The notes below the pieces were generated by a model. The model searched no databases, was not told the origin of the DNA, and was given only the letters and a program-made list of their open reading frames with translations. A stretch of 41,359 nt of DNA from Chloroflexota bacterium (lineage in GTDB: Bacteria; Chloroflexota; Dormibacteria; Dormibacterales; Dormibacteraceae): the NCBI GenBank assembly GCA_005889085.1, contig VBDS01000188.1:1-41359 (forward strand), written 5' to 3'. This document shows, piece after piece, positions 24,006 through 34,964 of this stretch. Both the position numbers and the translations under genes were made by a program. The first letter of the stretch is position 1. Every line of letters starts with the position of its first letter.

Positions 24006-24980
24006 ATGAGAGCGGAAGACTTCGTCGCCCTGCGACGGGCGGACTGGAACAGGTTGGAGAACCTCCTCGCGCACGCCGGCGCGGCTCACCTCAACGCCCT
24101 CACGCCCGCCCAGGTGCTGACGATGGCCCAGCTCTACCGCCGCGCCACGGCCGACCTCGCGCGGGCCCAGCGTGACTGGCCCGGCGAGCCTGTGCATCGC
24201 TACCTCAACGGCTTGGTGGCGCGCGGCCACGGGATCGTCTATCGCCGCGGCGGCAACATCTTGAAGCGCATCCGTGAGTTTTACGTCGAGACCCTTCCGC
24301 GAACGTACCGCCAGGCCTGGCCGTACCTGCTCGCTGCCGGTGCGCTGATGTTCGTGCCCGCGTTCATCAGCTTCTTCGTCGTCCTCGCCCATCCGGAAGC
24401 CGCTTACGCGATCGCCGACCCGCGCATCATCGACCAGGTTCACCACCACCAGCTGTGGACTCACATCCCGCCCGACGAGCGCGTCCAGGCAGGCGGCTTG
24501 ATCATGGTCAACAACATCTACGTGTCGATGGTTGCGTTCGCCCTCGGCGTCGCGTTCGGGCTGCCCGTGTTGTGGGTGATGATCTCGAACGGCATCTCAC
24601 TCGGCGGTCTTTTCGGCCTGACGACGGCCTACGGCATCTCGGGCGGGCTTTTGGATTTCGTCGTCGGACATGGTGTGCTCGAGCTCTCGATCGTCGTCGC
24701 CCAGGGAGCGGGTGGCCTGCTGATGGGCTGGGCGCTGGTATCGCCCGGCAACCGCACACGCGCGGACGCGCTCGTGCTCGCGGCGCGGCGCGCGTTCACG
24801 CTGCTGCTTGGCCTGGCCCCGCTCCTCGTGGTCGCCGGCACGATCGAGGGCAACATCTCGCCGTCGGGCGCACCGTTCCCGCTCAAGCTCTCGATCGGCC
24901 TGGTAACCGGAACGCTGTTCTACTCGTACCTGATCTTCACCGGCCGGCCGCGGCCGCTAAACCAGGGCGCTCTTACCTAA
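24006..24980 (+). CDS. SpoIIM-like (stage II sporulation protein M family) membrane protein
   Basis: 324 residues. A cytoplasmic helical N-terminus (DWNRLENLLAHAGAAHLNAL, AQLYRRATADLARAQ) is followed by several transmembrane segments with MVNNIYVSMVAFALGVAFGLP and GHGVLELSIVVAQGAGGLL, typical of the SpoIIM/DUF95 family. Nearly all members outside the firmicutes are in non-sporulating bacteria next to RDD, MoxR and DUF58 genes, so this should not be taken as evidence of sporulation. It starts 26 bases from the divergent RDD gene. Its TAA overlaps the convergent DUF58 stop. Confidence 0.9.
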   Translation: MRAEDFVALRRADWNRLENLLAHAGAAHLNALTPAQVLTMAQLYRRATADLARAQRDWPGEPVHRYLNGLVARGHGIVYRRGGNILKRIREFYVETLPRTYRQAWPYLLAAGALMFVPAFISFFVVLAHPEAAYAIADPRIIDQVHHHQLWTHIPPDERVQAGGLIMVNNIYVSMVAFALGVAFGLPVLWVMISNGISLGGLFGLTTAYGISGGLLDFVVGHGVLELSIVVAQGAGGLLMGWALVSPGNRTRADALVLAARRAFTLLLGLAPLLVVAGTIEGNISPSGAPFPLKLSIGLVTGTLFYSYLIFTGRPRPLNQGALT

Positions 24981-26317
24981 AGTAGCGCGCGTTCTTTGAG
25001 CTCCAAATATCGTTCCACGAGCGAAGGCGAAAGTCGGCCCGCGACAACGTCGAGCCCGAGCACCCCTCCCCGCCGCAGGAGCTCGAAGCTTTCCCGGCGG
25101 CTAGCGACGAACTCCTCCGCCGCGGCCCACTCATAAGCGCGGTCTGTCGTGTCGATCGGGTCGTCACGCGCGCTGAGCGCGGCAGGATCTGACATCGCGA
25201 CGACGAGCACGAGGTGCCGCGCCGCAAGCCGAAGCGCGTGCGCGACCAGCTCGCGCGAGGCTTCGGGGTCCTGCACATCGGTGAGCAGCACGACCATCGA
25301 GCGCCGGCCGACACGGAGCGCGAGGTGGGTCATCGCGTGCCCGAAGTCGGGTTCGACATATTCGGGCTGGACCGCGTACAGCGCCTCGGTGATGCGGCGC
25401 AGCTGCGTGGTGCCGCGTTCCGGCTTGATGAAGCTGGTCACGCGGTCATCGAACGTCAACAGGCCGACACGGTCGCCATACGCCTGCGCGACCCAGGCCA
25501 GCATCAGCGCGGCATTGACGGCGTGGTCGAGCTTGTCCAGGTCGCCGGCCGGGGCCGTCATCAGCCTCCCGCAGTCGATCGCGATGATGACCTGCTGGCC
25601 GCGCTCAGCCTCGACCTCGATCACAACCGGGCGGTCGCGCCGCGCGGTTGCAGTCCAGCTGACGCGTCGCACGTCATCGCCGCGCACGTAGTCGCGCAAA
25701 CCCGCGAACGCAGTCGAGGCGCCGGGCGGTTTTGCGCGTCGCATGCCGACCATCGCGCGCAGTCCCCGCCGCAGCGACAGCTGGATGCGCTTGATCGCAA
25801 CGATGTTCGGAAATACCGCAACCTCGCGCTGCTCCGGCAGCCTGACCTGGCGCCGCCACCATCCCTCATCTCGCCAGACCTGCAGGTCGACCGGACCGAA
25901 CTTATACGTTCCGCGCCGCGGCGAGTTCGTGCGGTAAGTCACCTTGAGCACGCCGCCGGGGTCGAACCGGCCGGAGACCTCACGCGGCTCCGGCCGGAGA
26001 TCGGCCGGGGCATGGTCCGACACTTTCGCCATCAGACCCGCGGCGGAGTGGTTCTGAATCACAACGGTGACCTCTTCCGGCTCGCCGAGCGAAAAGGGAT
26101 CCGGCAAGGTGCGCCGTACCGAGTAGCCAGACCGACCCGGCAGCAAGGCGAGGTCGCGCGTCGCAATGGTCACGAGCCCGATGTGATAGATCACCGCGAC
26201 AAAGCCGACAACCGGCGACGCAACGGCGAGTGCGATCAGCCCGGCGCCGATTGCAACGGCCCAGATGAGGCGCGGCTGCGGCGCGAGGCCACGTAGAAAG
26301 TCGAAGAAGCGAATCAC
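24977..26317 (-). CDS. DUF58-domain protein
   Basis: 446 residues from a GTG at 26317, which places the start 13 bases after the MoxR stop; the longer upstream frame is shadow sequence. Two N-terminal hydrophobic helices (about 12-50) lead into an extracytoplasmic or linker beta region. DUF58 follows with the hallmark DYVRGDDVRRVSWTATARRD and a vWA-like region (QQVIIAIDCGRLM, SMVVLLTDVQDPEA). Such proteins act with MoxR ATPases, probably in complex assembly or metal insertion. The neighbouring MoxR gene supports this. Confidence 0.9.
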   Translation of the reverse strand: MIRFFDFLRGLAPQPRLIWAVAIGAGLIALAVASPVVGFVAVIYHIGLVTIATRDLALLPGRSGYSVRRTLPDPFSLGEPEEVTVVIQNHSAAGLMAKVSDHAPADLRPEPREVSGRFDPGGVLKVTYRTNSPRRGTYKFGPVDLQVWRDEGWWRRQVRLPEQREVAVFPNIVAIKRIQLSLRRGLRAMVGMRRAKPPGASTAFAGLRDYVRGDDVRRVSWTATARRDRPVVIEVEAERGQQVIIAIDCGRLMTAPAGDLDKLDHAVNAALMLAWVAQAYGDRVGLLTFDDRVTSFIKPERGTTQLRRITEALYAVQPEYVEPDFGHAMTHLALRVGRRSMVVLLTDVQDPEASRELVAHALRLAARHLVLVVAMSDPAALSARDDPIDTTDRAYEWAAAEEFVASRRESFELLRRGGVLGLDVVAGRLSPSLVERYLELKERALL

Positions 26318-26330
26318 CGAGAGACTACTG

Positions 26331-27296
26331 TCAGCGCGGCGGAACGACTCGGCTCGCCACGGCGTCGAGCACGCTGTCCGGCGTCTGGCCGGCCACCTCC
26401 GCCTCGGGGCGAAGGATGAGTCGGTGGCGAAAAGCCGGCGCGAGCAGCGCCTTGACGTGGTCGGGTGTGACGAACTCATCACCCTCGAACGCCGCGTAGG
26501 CGCGAGCCGCAAGCATCAGGAGCACCTCTGCCCGCGTGCTGGCGCCGAGCGCGATCTCCGGCGCCGAGCGTGAGGCGGCCGCGAGGTCCACGACATAGCG
26601 GCGGATCTTCTCATCCAGGACGACCTGCGCCACCTGCGCTCTGCAGGCGTCGATGTCGGCCGTTCCGAGCGCGGGCTCGACTCCGGCTTTCACCGGATCG
26701 CGAAGCTCGATGCCCGACTCCCAACGACGCAGCACCTCCATCTCGTCCGCCGCGACCGGGTAGTCGAGACGGACCTTGAAGAGGAATCGGTCCTGCTGCG
26801 CCTCGGGCAGAGGGTAAGTGCCCTCGTACTCGATCGGGTTTTGCGTCGCCAGGACGAAAAAAGGAGCGGGCAGCGCCAACTGCTTGCCTTCGAGCGTCAC
26901 GCCGTGCTCCTCCATGGCCTCGAGCAGCGCGGACTGGACCTTGGCCGGCGCGCGATTGATCTCATCGGCGAGCAGGATGTTGGTGAAGATCGGCCCCTGA
27001 CGGAGCGCAAACGTGCGCGTGGTCAGGTCGTACACCGAGGTGCCCAGGATGTCGGCCGGCATGAGGTCCGGGGTGAACTGGACACGGCCGTACTCCAGCG
27101 TCAGCGCCCGCGCGATGGACTTCGCGAGCAGCGTCTTGCCAGTTCCAGGCACGCCCTCGAGCAGCACGTGGCCCTGGGCGACCAGCGCGATCGCGCACAG
27201 GCGGATCGCATCGTCCTGGCCGACGATCGCCTTGGCGAGCTGCTCTCGAAAACGCGAGTAGAACTCGGTGGCGGTGGTCGACGCGGTCCCTGTCAC
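26331..27296 (-). CDS. MoxR-family AAA+ ATPase
   Basis: 321 residues from a GTG that overlaps the DUF4350 stop (GTGA at 27296-27293). It has Walker [17 protein letters not shown], Walker B ILLADEINRAPAKVQSALLE, sensor region FFVLATQNPIEYEGTYPLPE and the C-terminal lid domain. MoxR proteins are chaperone-like ATPases working with vWA/DUF58 partners at the membrane. The upstream extension of the reading frame overlaps the DUF4350 gene and is not coding. Confidence 0.95.
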   Translation of the reverse strand: MTGTASTTATEFYSRFREQLAKAIVGQDDAIRLCAIALVAQGHVLLEGVPGTGKTLLAKSIARALTLEYGRVQFTPDLMPADILGTSVYDLTTRTFALRQGPIFTNILLADEINRAPAKVQSALLEAMEEHGVTLEGKQLALPAPFFVLATQNPIEYEGTYPLPEAQQDRFLFKVRLDYPVAADEMEVLRRWESGIELRDPVKAGVEPALGTADIDACRAQVAQVVLDEKIRRYVVDLAAASRSAPEIALGASTRAEVLLMLAARAYAAFEGDEFVTPDHVKALLAPAFRHRLILRPEAEVAGQTPDSVLDAVASRVVPPR

Positions 27297-28420
27297 CTTG
27301 TTTGCCCGGGCCGCTTCTGCGGTGGATGGGCGATCGCGTGAAGGCGCCGCGCGGCCTTCAGCAGGTCGCTCTCGGTGCTCGCAGCCGCGTAGAGCGACGT
27401 CTCGACCTCGGCCAGCTCGCCCGCCACCTCCGGTGCTCGCACCCACAGAGCATTCCAGAACCGCTCGCGCGGCTGCAGGGGAAGGCCCGTCCGCGACGCC
27501 ACCGCGCGCTCCGCGGCGCTGGCCAGGAGGCCGAGGGTCACGGCCCGCGCGCTCGAACGGCGCAGCAGCTGACCCACCGCCACCGACCACTCGGCGTCGG
27601 AGCGTGCGATCTCAGCGGGCCGTTCGACCACCGGTCCGAAGCGCCGCCCGCGGAGCACCAGGCCGAAGAAAACAGCGACGAGCAACCACAGCAGGGCAGC
27701 GCCCCACGGCGTGGTGACCCAGGCCTGCGGGGCCAGGTCGCTCGCGGTCAGGCCATGGTGGTACTCGTCGAAGGCGACCCGCGCGCCGGTATCCACGGTC
27801 CCGAGCAGGTCGGCGAGCAGCCTCCCGTTGTCCGACTTCTCGAGATAGCCATTGCACAGCACGAGCGGGTCGGCCAGCACGATGGCCGAGCCGATGCCGA
27901 TGCGCTGGATGTAGCCCGCGGAAAAGCCCTGCTGCGTGCGAAGCAACGTCACCTGAGTTGGCGCAGGGTCGAGCGGCACGAGGTCGCCGGCGCCCGCGAC
28001 CTTGGTCACTCCGCTGACGATCGGTGTGGCCGCGTACTGACCGCCCGACACGAAGCCGCCCAACCGTGTGACGCCCAGCGCCTTGTTGAGCTCCGGGTCG
28101 CCACGCTCCGAGGCGTAGATCAGCACGCCGCCTCGCCGCACCCAGGCCAGCGTGGCGTCCGCTTCCGCTGAGGTGTATGGGCTCGTCGGCGTGAAGACGA
28201 ACATGATCGAAAAAGGATTCGGCTGATCGAAGCTGCCCGTGATCTGGTCGGTGGGATGCCCCATCGCCTGCGCGTAGAGAAGCGCCGCCGAAGCGCCGTT
28301 GGCCGCATCGCTGTTGGAGCTGTGCTCAGGAGAGTCCTGAGCCGGCTGGAACGCGTACGCGACGGCAGCGATCGCGACAGCGAAGGCGGCGGCGATGATC
28401 CAACCTCGCGCCCCTTTCAT
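27293..28420 (-). CDS. DUF4350-domain membrane protein
   Basis: 375 residues. An N-terminal transmembrane helix (GWIIAAAFAVAIAAVAYAF) is followed by an extracytoplasmic Rossmann-like region with WVRRGGVLIYASE and VAFDEYHHGL, a second transmembrane span (WGAALLWLLVAVFFGLVLRG) and a cytoplasmic helical tail (SDLLKAARRLHAIAHP). This matches DUF4350, regularly encoded in MoxR/DUF58 operons. The ATG overlaps the DUF4129 stop (ATGA) and the end overlaps MoxR by 4 bases. Function unknown. Confidence 0.85.
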   Translation of the reverse strand: MKGARGWIIAAAFAVAIAAVAYAFQPAQDSPEHSSNSDAANGASAALLYAQAMGHPTDQITGSFDQPNPFSIMFVFTPTSPYTSAEADATLAWVRRGGVLIYASERGDPELNKALGVTRLGGFVSGGQYAATPIVSGVTKVAGAGDLVPLDPAPTQVTLLRTQQGFSAGYIQRIGIGSAIVLADPLVLCNGYLEKSDNGRLLADLLGTVDTGARVAFDEYHHGLTASDLAPQAWVTTPWGAALLWLLVAVFFGLVLRGRRFGPVVERPAEIARSDAEWSVAVGQLLRRSSARAVTLGLLASAAERAVASRTGLPLQPRERFWNALWVRAPEVAGELAEVETSLYAAASTESDLLKAARRLHAIAHPPQKRPGQTR

Positions 28421-29316
28421 GCCGCCGCCTCCACGGGATGTCGATATCGAGCCGCCACCTGCGCCGCCCTCTCATACGTCGCGACGTCAACGTCGCGCCC
28501 GCCGTAGACGGCGGCCTCGAAAGGAAGCAGCAAAGGGCGCAGACGCGCGAAATCAGGCGCGCGCTGAAAGATCTCCCGCACGGTGAGCGGGCTGCCCTCC
28601 CACGAGCGCTCCCCTGCCAGCGTGGCGGCGACCCCGGCGCACAGGGCGCGGATCGCGCCCACACGGTCACCTCTCCCGGCCAGGTGATCCGCCTCCGCGA
28701 AATAGTCGGCCGCCGGTCGCGGTCCGCCACGCGCAACGCCGGCCGATTCGCCAAAGCGCCCGCCCGATGCGCGGACGATGACGACGATGACGGCGAGCAC
28801 GACCAGAACCCCAACGATCTCGAGCCATAGCGCCGCCGTTTGCGAACCCGCCCCGCTCCCGAACAGCAGCCGAAGCAGCGCGCTGATCCGGTCCGAGACC
28901 CATTGATAGAAGCGGTCGAGCCAAGACGGCGGACGGTGCAGGGCGTCGTAGCGGCTCATCGACATCACGTCGTGCAGGCGCTGCTGCGCGAGCGCGGGGT
29001 CCGATGTGGTCGCGGGCTCGGTCAGGGCTGCGAGCAGCGCTGATAGTCGCTTGCTGGCATCGTCGTACTGGGGAGGGCGCGCCACCAGGTCGGCGATGAT
29101 CTCAGGCTGGCTGTCGCCGGCCCCGGCCACAAGGACCTGCACCGCGGCGGTCGCCGGCGCGGGGTCTTGAGGTGACGCGCCCTGGATCAAGTCGTAGGTC
29201 CTCTGCACCGCGTCGGCGTAGCTCGGCGGTGGCAGCGGATCGGCGGCGGCGGTGGTGGCGGTCATCAGCCCCAGGACGAACGCCGGGAGGAGAGCGGCCA
29301 GGACGCGCCCGAACAA
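28417..29316 (-). CDS. DUF4129-domain membrane protein
   Basis: 299 residues from the TTG at 29316; a CTG at 29328 overlapping the previous stop is an alternative. No ATG/GTG lies near. The N-terminus is a signal peptide or anchor (LAALLPAFVLGLMTATTAAA). A helical extracytoplasmic region (AVQRTYDLIQ ... LAQQRLHDVMSMSRYDAL) precedes a transmembrane helix (LWLEIVGVLVVLAVIVVIVR) and the cytoplasmic DUF4129 region (ADYFAEADHLAGRGDRVGAI, then TVREIFQRAP). It sits in the operon GPDPase-like, DUF4129, DUF4350, MoxR, DUF58. Function unknown. Confidence 0.82.
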   Translation of the reverse strand: MFGRVLAALLPAFVLGLMTATTAAADPLPPPSYADAVQRTYDLIQGASPQDPAPATAAVQVLVAGAGDSQPEIIADLVARPPQYDDASKRLSALLAALTEPATTSDPALAQQRLHDVMSMSRYDALHRPPSWLDRFYQWVSDRISALLRLLFGSGAGSQTAALWLEIVGVLVVLAVIVVIVRASGGRFGESAGVARGGPRPAADYFAEADHLAGRGDRVGAIRALCAGVAATLAGERSWEGSPLTVREIFQRAPDFARLRPLLLPFEAAVYGGRDVDVATYERAAQVAARYRHPVEAAA

Positions 29317-29324
29317 TTTCGGCT

Positions 29325-30167
29325 TCAGGACGTGGCCTGAGGCGCGGCCAGCCGGTACGCCATCTGGAAAAGATCCAGCCCTTCCTTGCGCACCCGAAGA
29401 TCGAAGTAGATCAGCACGATCGCGATCTGCAAGACCGGGTTGACGAGCGCGCTGACCAGCTCGCTGCTCGCCAGGGAGATCCCCGTCGCGATGAATGGCG
29501 ACACCACGAGCTGGAGGAGGAACTGGGCCAGCTGGACGAATGCGCCCAGAGCGATCCCGACGACGTACCAGATGATGAACATCAAGAAAAGCATGAGGAA
29601 CGTGCGCCACCAGCGGCCCTCCACGAGCCGCCGGCTGCGCCCCATCGCCGCACCCAGCCCGATGTTCTCGACGAACATCGCAGGGGTCACCACGATCCAC
29701 AGGACGAAGACCCAGAGCCACAGGGCGATGGGAGCCACGCAGAGCGCCAACGCGAGGTAGCCCGTGGCGACGAAGAGCACCCAGTAGCCGAGCAGCCCGA
29801 AGTAGCGGCGTAGAACGCCCATGAAAACACCGCTCGCTGTCACGGGCCGGCCTAGCGCGGACTCGCACGCCGCGTACATGACCGCCCCCATCGTGAACGG
29901 AAGAATCAGGAGGTTGACGACCAGGCCCGCCCCGAGCGTGGCGAGCAGCGGGGTCACAAAGCTCAGGTCTGTTATCCCTCCGCTCGATTGCTGCAGGATC
30001 GAAAAGAAGGACGCGAAGGCCACGCCGAAAATCGCCGCCGACGGTATGGCGAGGATGACCGAGATCCCCGCGAACAGGACGAAGTGTCGTCGGTACATGC
30101 GAAACGTCTCGTCGAGCACGTCGCCGATCTCCATCGGGCGCATGCGGAGCGGGGCAGGTACGCTCAA
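29325..30167 (-). CDS. polytopic membrane protein, GPDPase membrane-domain-like
   Basis: 280 residues. About six hydrophobic segments follow a short cytosolic start (RPMEIGDVLDETFRMYRRH), the opening typical of membrane proteins related to the integral domain of glycerophosphodiester phosphodiesterases. A mid-region RSRRLVEGRWWRTFLMLF is also characteristic. There is no catalytic phosphodiesterase domain. It is the first gene of the DUF4129-DUF4350-MoxR-DUF58 operon and reads away from the receiver gene 64 bases upstream. Confidence 0.85.
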   Translation of the reverse strand: MSVPAPLRMRPMEIGDVLDETFRMYRRHFVLFAGISVILAIPSAAIFGVAFASFFSILQQSSGGITDLSFVTPLLATLGAGLVVNLLILPFTMGAVMYAACESALGRPVTASGVFMGVLRRYFGLLGYWVLFVATGYLALALCVAPIALWLWVFVLWIVVTPAMFVENIGLGAAMGRSRRLVEGRWWRTFLMLFLMFIIWYVVGIALGAFVQLAQFLLQLVVSPFIATGISLASSELVSALVNPVLQIAIVLIYFDLRVRKEGLDLFQMAYRLAAPQATS

Positions 30168-30231
30168 GTACTCGATTCCCAGTGTGTCGTATAGGGACCG
30201 GCTACGCGTTGCTGGAACGAAGGATTGGGCA

Positions 30232-30630
30232 ATGAATCAGCGCGCAGCGCCGGCCCCCGATGACATAAGCGTCCTCTTCGTCGAAGACGATGCGTCGGTG
30301 GCGCAGATGTACCGGCTCAAGCTCGAGCTCGACGGGTACAGCGTAGATGTCGCCGCCGACGGTCTCGTCGCGCTGGAAAAAGCAAGGGCCACGCACCCAG
30401 ACATCATTTTCCTGGACATCAGGCTTCCAAAAATGGACGGCCTTGAGGTCCTCGAGGCGCTCCGCGCTGACACCGCGACGGCGGCCATCCCGGTCGTGAT
30501 CCTGTCCAACTGGAACGAGAAGGAGCTGGTCGAGCGCGGCGTCAAGCTAGGCGCGCTCGACCACTTGATCAAAAGCCAGACCACTCCGGCCAGGCTGTCC
30601 CAGCGCTTGAAGGACCTCCTCCACGGCTGA
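30232..30630 (+). CDS. single-domain response regulator (receiver only)
   Basis: 132 residues from ATG 30232, with AAGGA 7 bases upstream. The receiver fold is complete: acidic pocket Glu18/Asp19/Asp20, phosphorylated Asp62 in FLDIRLPKMDG, Ser92 in the switch position, and Lys114. There is no output domain and no histidine kinase in the window, so it may relay signals by protein-protein contact or receive phosphate from a distant kinase. It is followed by a palindromic repeat and converges on clpC. Confidence 0.92.
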   Translation: MNQRAAPAPDDISVLFVEDDASVAQMYRLKLELDGYSVDVAADGLVALEKARATHPDIIFLDIRLPKMDGLEVLEALRADTATAAIPVVILSNWNEKELVERGVKLGALDHLIKSQTTPARLSQRLKDLLHG

Positions 30631-30686
30631 GGTCCTCCCCATTTATGGGGGCCGCGCCCCTGCGGGGCACGGAGGGGGAGGGGCTG
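30631..30686 (+). repeat. palindromic repeat copy 4 (between response regulator and clpC)
   Basis: GGTCCTCCCC-ATTTAT-GGGG with central hairpin GCCCC-TGC-GGGGC (30656-30668) and 3' arm GGAGGGGGAGGGG. It starts directly at the response-regulator stop and separates two convergent genes, where it could act as a two-way terminator. Confidence 0.85.
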
Positions 30687-30699
30687 GTTCGAACTTGAT

Positions 30700-33198
<2,499 letters not shown>

Positions 33199-33336
33199 CG
33201 TCCCTATCCTCCTGGACTCCTTTCTGCGACTAGGTGGGGCCAGCACCTCCTTGACGAAACTGTGGTACCTGACGGTACGCCTGCACCTAATATAACGTCC
33301 AACTCAGCCACCCGAATTCAGTTACGAGGAGGCGCG
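33199..33336. promoter_or_regulatory. divergent control region between clpC and the O-antigen-ligase gene
   Basis: 138 bases. GTACC-TGAC-GGTAC (33265-33278) is a small inverted repeat and could be an operator; TATATT on the minus strand (33294-33289) could be a -10 for clpC, but no good -35 is paired with it. The right end holds AGGAGG (33327-33332), the ribosome binding site of the divergent gene. Assignments are weak. Confidence 0.3.
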
Positions 33337-34920
33337 GTGAGGCACCTTCTCCAGCGGCTTGGTGGCTTTCTCCCAGCCGCTGTCGCTCTCGTTCTGCCGC
33401 TCATCTTTCTACCCATCGCAAGCGATTCCTACATCCTCCCGCGTGCGTCGATTGTGATCGCCGGCGCTTGCCTTGGCGCAGGTATCTCACTTTTACTTCC
33501 TGACGGGCCCCGGCTTGGCGATTTGCGGTGGCCGCTTTTCGCCGCTGCGGCCGCGGCGCTGCTTGCCTTCGCGTTCTCCATCTCGTGGCCGCTGAGCCTG
33601 GCCGGTTCGTACACACGATACGAGTCCCTTCCGATGAGGCTCAGCTACATCGGACTGCTCGCGTCCAGCGTATGGCTGCTGCACACGGCTCGTCAGCGGA
33701 GCGCCGTCGTCGCCATGTTCGTCTTCGGCACCGGCGTCGTCTCCCTCCTGGGGGTCGGGCAGTGGGCCGGGCATGCGGCGTACCGGCCAGACGGCAACCT
33801 CGGCAACGCGAACCTGCTGGCGGCGCTGGTCGCCATGGCGCTGCCGCTGGCCGTGGACAGAGCGCTCCGCGGCGGCATCTTTGTCTTCGCCTGGGCCATG
33901 GCGATCGTCGTCCTTGCCGCGGGTCTTTTCGTCACGACCTCACGCAGCGGGGCGTTCGGAGCTGTCGCCGGGTGCTTGACCCTGGCGGTGCTGGCCACGC
34001 GAGGGCGGCTCGTGATCGGTAGCGCCATTGTGTCTCTCGGGATCGTTGGCGTCGGACTGTTCGTGATGTTGGGGTCGCCGCTGCGGGCCTTGAACAACGA
34101 TCCGCCCGAGCTGCGGCTTCACCTCTGGGGCGACGCCCTGCACATGATCGCGGCGCGACCGCTGACCGGCTGGGGCGAGGACGCCACCGGGCTCGCTTTC
34201 GGACACTTCTTGAGCCAGGACTACGCCTCGCTGGTGACCTTCGACCGCGTGCATTCCGGACCGCTGGACATCGCCGCGACGCAAGGCATCCTCGGCCTGG
34301 CTGCGCTGGGTTGGGTGCTCGTGGTTCTCGCAGTGAGAGCCTGGCGCCACCGGCTCGACCGAGACGTCGCCGCCCTGAGCGCCGCCCTGGTGGGCTACAC
34401 GGTGTGGGTGGTATTCAACTTCGACTGGTCCCCCGCCACTGGAGCGTTCTGGCTGCTCGCCGGAACCCTATGGTCAGCCCAGGCTCCTCCCCATTCATGG
34501 GGGCCGCGCGCTGCCGCGCACGGAGGGGGAGGGGCTCGTGGAATCCATCCATGGCGACCAGCAGTCGCAGTTGTACTGGTCGCCGCAGCACTCGTATTTG
34601 CCGTCTTCCCCATCCTGGCCGACGTCTGGTACCTCCGCGGCCGCTCCGACCTGTCAGTCCAGGTCGACCCTCTTCAGCCGCAGTACCACTGGTCGCTCGG
34701 CGACGGCCTGATCGCGACCCACAACCTCGAGGGCGGGGTGACCGAGCTCCGGCGGGCCGCCGACCTGGGCGAGACCGAGCCGAGCTTTTACGTGGAGCTG
34801 GGCGACCGCGAGCTCGACCTCGGCAACAAGTCCCGGGCGCGGCGCGACTACGAGCGCGCGCTCGAGATCGACCCCTATTACACCCCGGCATCCCAGCGCC
34901 TCAGCACGCTTGGCGGCTGA
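33337..34920 (+). CDS. O-antigen ligase-type (Wzy_C) membrane protein with C-terminal TPR
   Basis: 527 residues from a GTG at 33337 with AGGAGG 4 bases upstream; the very long frame further left is antisense to clpC and not coding. About ten transmembrane helices are followed by the Wzy_C pattern LHMIAARPLTGWGEDATGLA and HSGPLDIAATQGILGLAALG. A last helix (AVAVVLVAAALVFAVFPILA) leads to a soluble TPR-like end (LQPQYHWSLGDGLIATHNLE, SRARRDYERALEIDPYYTP). Such proteins polymerise or ligate surface glycans. Between two helices a palindromic repeat copy encodes an inserted loop (PPHSWGPRAAAHGGGG). Confidence 0.88.
   Translation: MRHLLQRLGGFLPAAVALVLPLIFLPIASDSYILPRASIVIAGACLGAGISLLLPDGPRLGDLRWPLFAAAAAALLAFAFSISWPLSLAGSYTRYESLPMRLSYIGLLASSVWLLHTARQRSAVVAMFVFGTGVVSLLGVGQWAGHAAYRPDGNLGNANLLAALVAMALPLAVDRALRGGIFVFAWAMAIVVLAAGLFVTTSRSGAFGAVAGCLTLAVLATRGRLVIGSAIVSLGIVGVGLFVMLGSPLRALNNDPPELRLHLWGDALHMIAARPLTGWGEDATGLAFGHFLSQDYASLVTFDRVHSGPLDIAATQGILGLAALGWVLVVLAVRAWRHRLDRDVAALSAALVGYTVWVVFNFDWSPATGAFWLLAGTLWSAQAPPHSWGPRAAAHGGGGARGIHPWRPAVAVVLVAAALVFAVFPILADVWYLRGRSDLSVQVDPLQPQYHWSLGDGLIATHNLEGGVTELRRAADLGETEPSFYVELGDRELDLGNKSRARRDYERALEIDPYYTPASQRLSTLGG
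34482..34537 (+). repeat. palindromic repeat copy 5 (inside the O-antigen-ligase gene)
   Basis: CTCCTCCCCATTCATGGGGG, then central hairpin GCGCG-CTGC-CGCGC (34506-34519), then GGAGGGGGAGGGGCT. Its outer sequence is nearly identical to copy 6, while both arms of the central hairpin differ and still pair. It is in sense orientation to the gene and adds no stop. Confidence 0.9.
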
Positions 34921-34960
34921 CAGCAGTCCTTCCCATCTATGAGGAGGCGCCGGAGAGGCT
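34921..34960 (+). repeat. decayed palindromic repeat copy between convergent genes
   Basis: AGTCCTTCCCATCTATGAGG followed by AGGCGCCGGAGAGGCTGGGG resembles the repeat family but has lost the perfect arms. It fills the 44-base gap between the O-antigen-ligase stop and the rpsA stop. Confidence 0.45.
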
Positions 34961-34964
34961 GGGG

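Noticed and set aside
24006-24980. SpoIIM as evidence of sporulation
   Set aside because: The family is widespread in non-sporulating bacteria next to RDD/MoxR genes, and no other sporulation gene is seen.
33199-33336. CIRCE, CtsR or HAIR operators upstream of clpC
   Set aside because: None of the consensus patterns known to me (TTAGCACTC-N9-GAGTGCTAA, GGTCAAA repeats, CTTGAGT-N7-ACTCAAG) is present.
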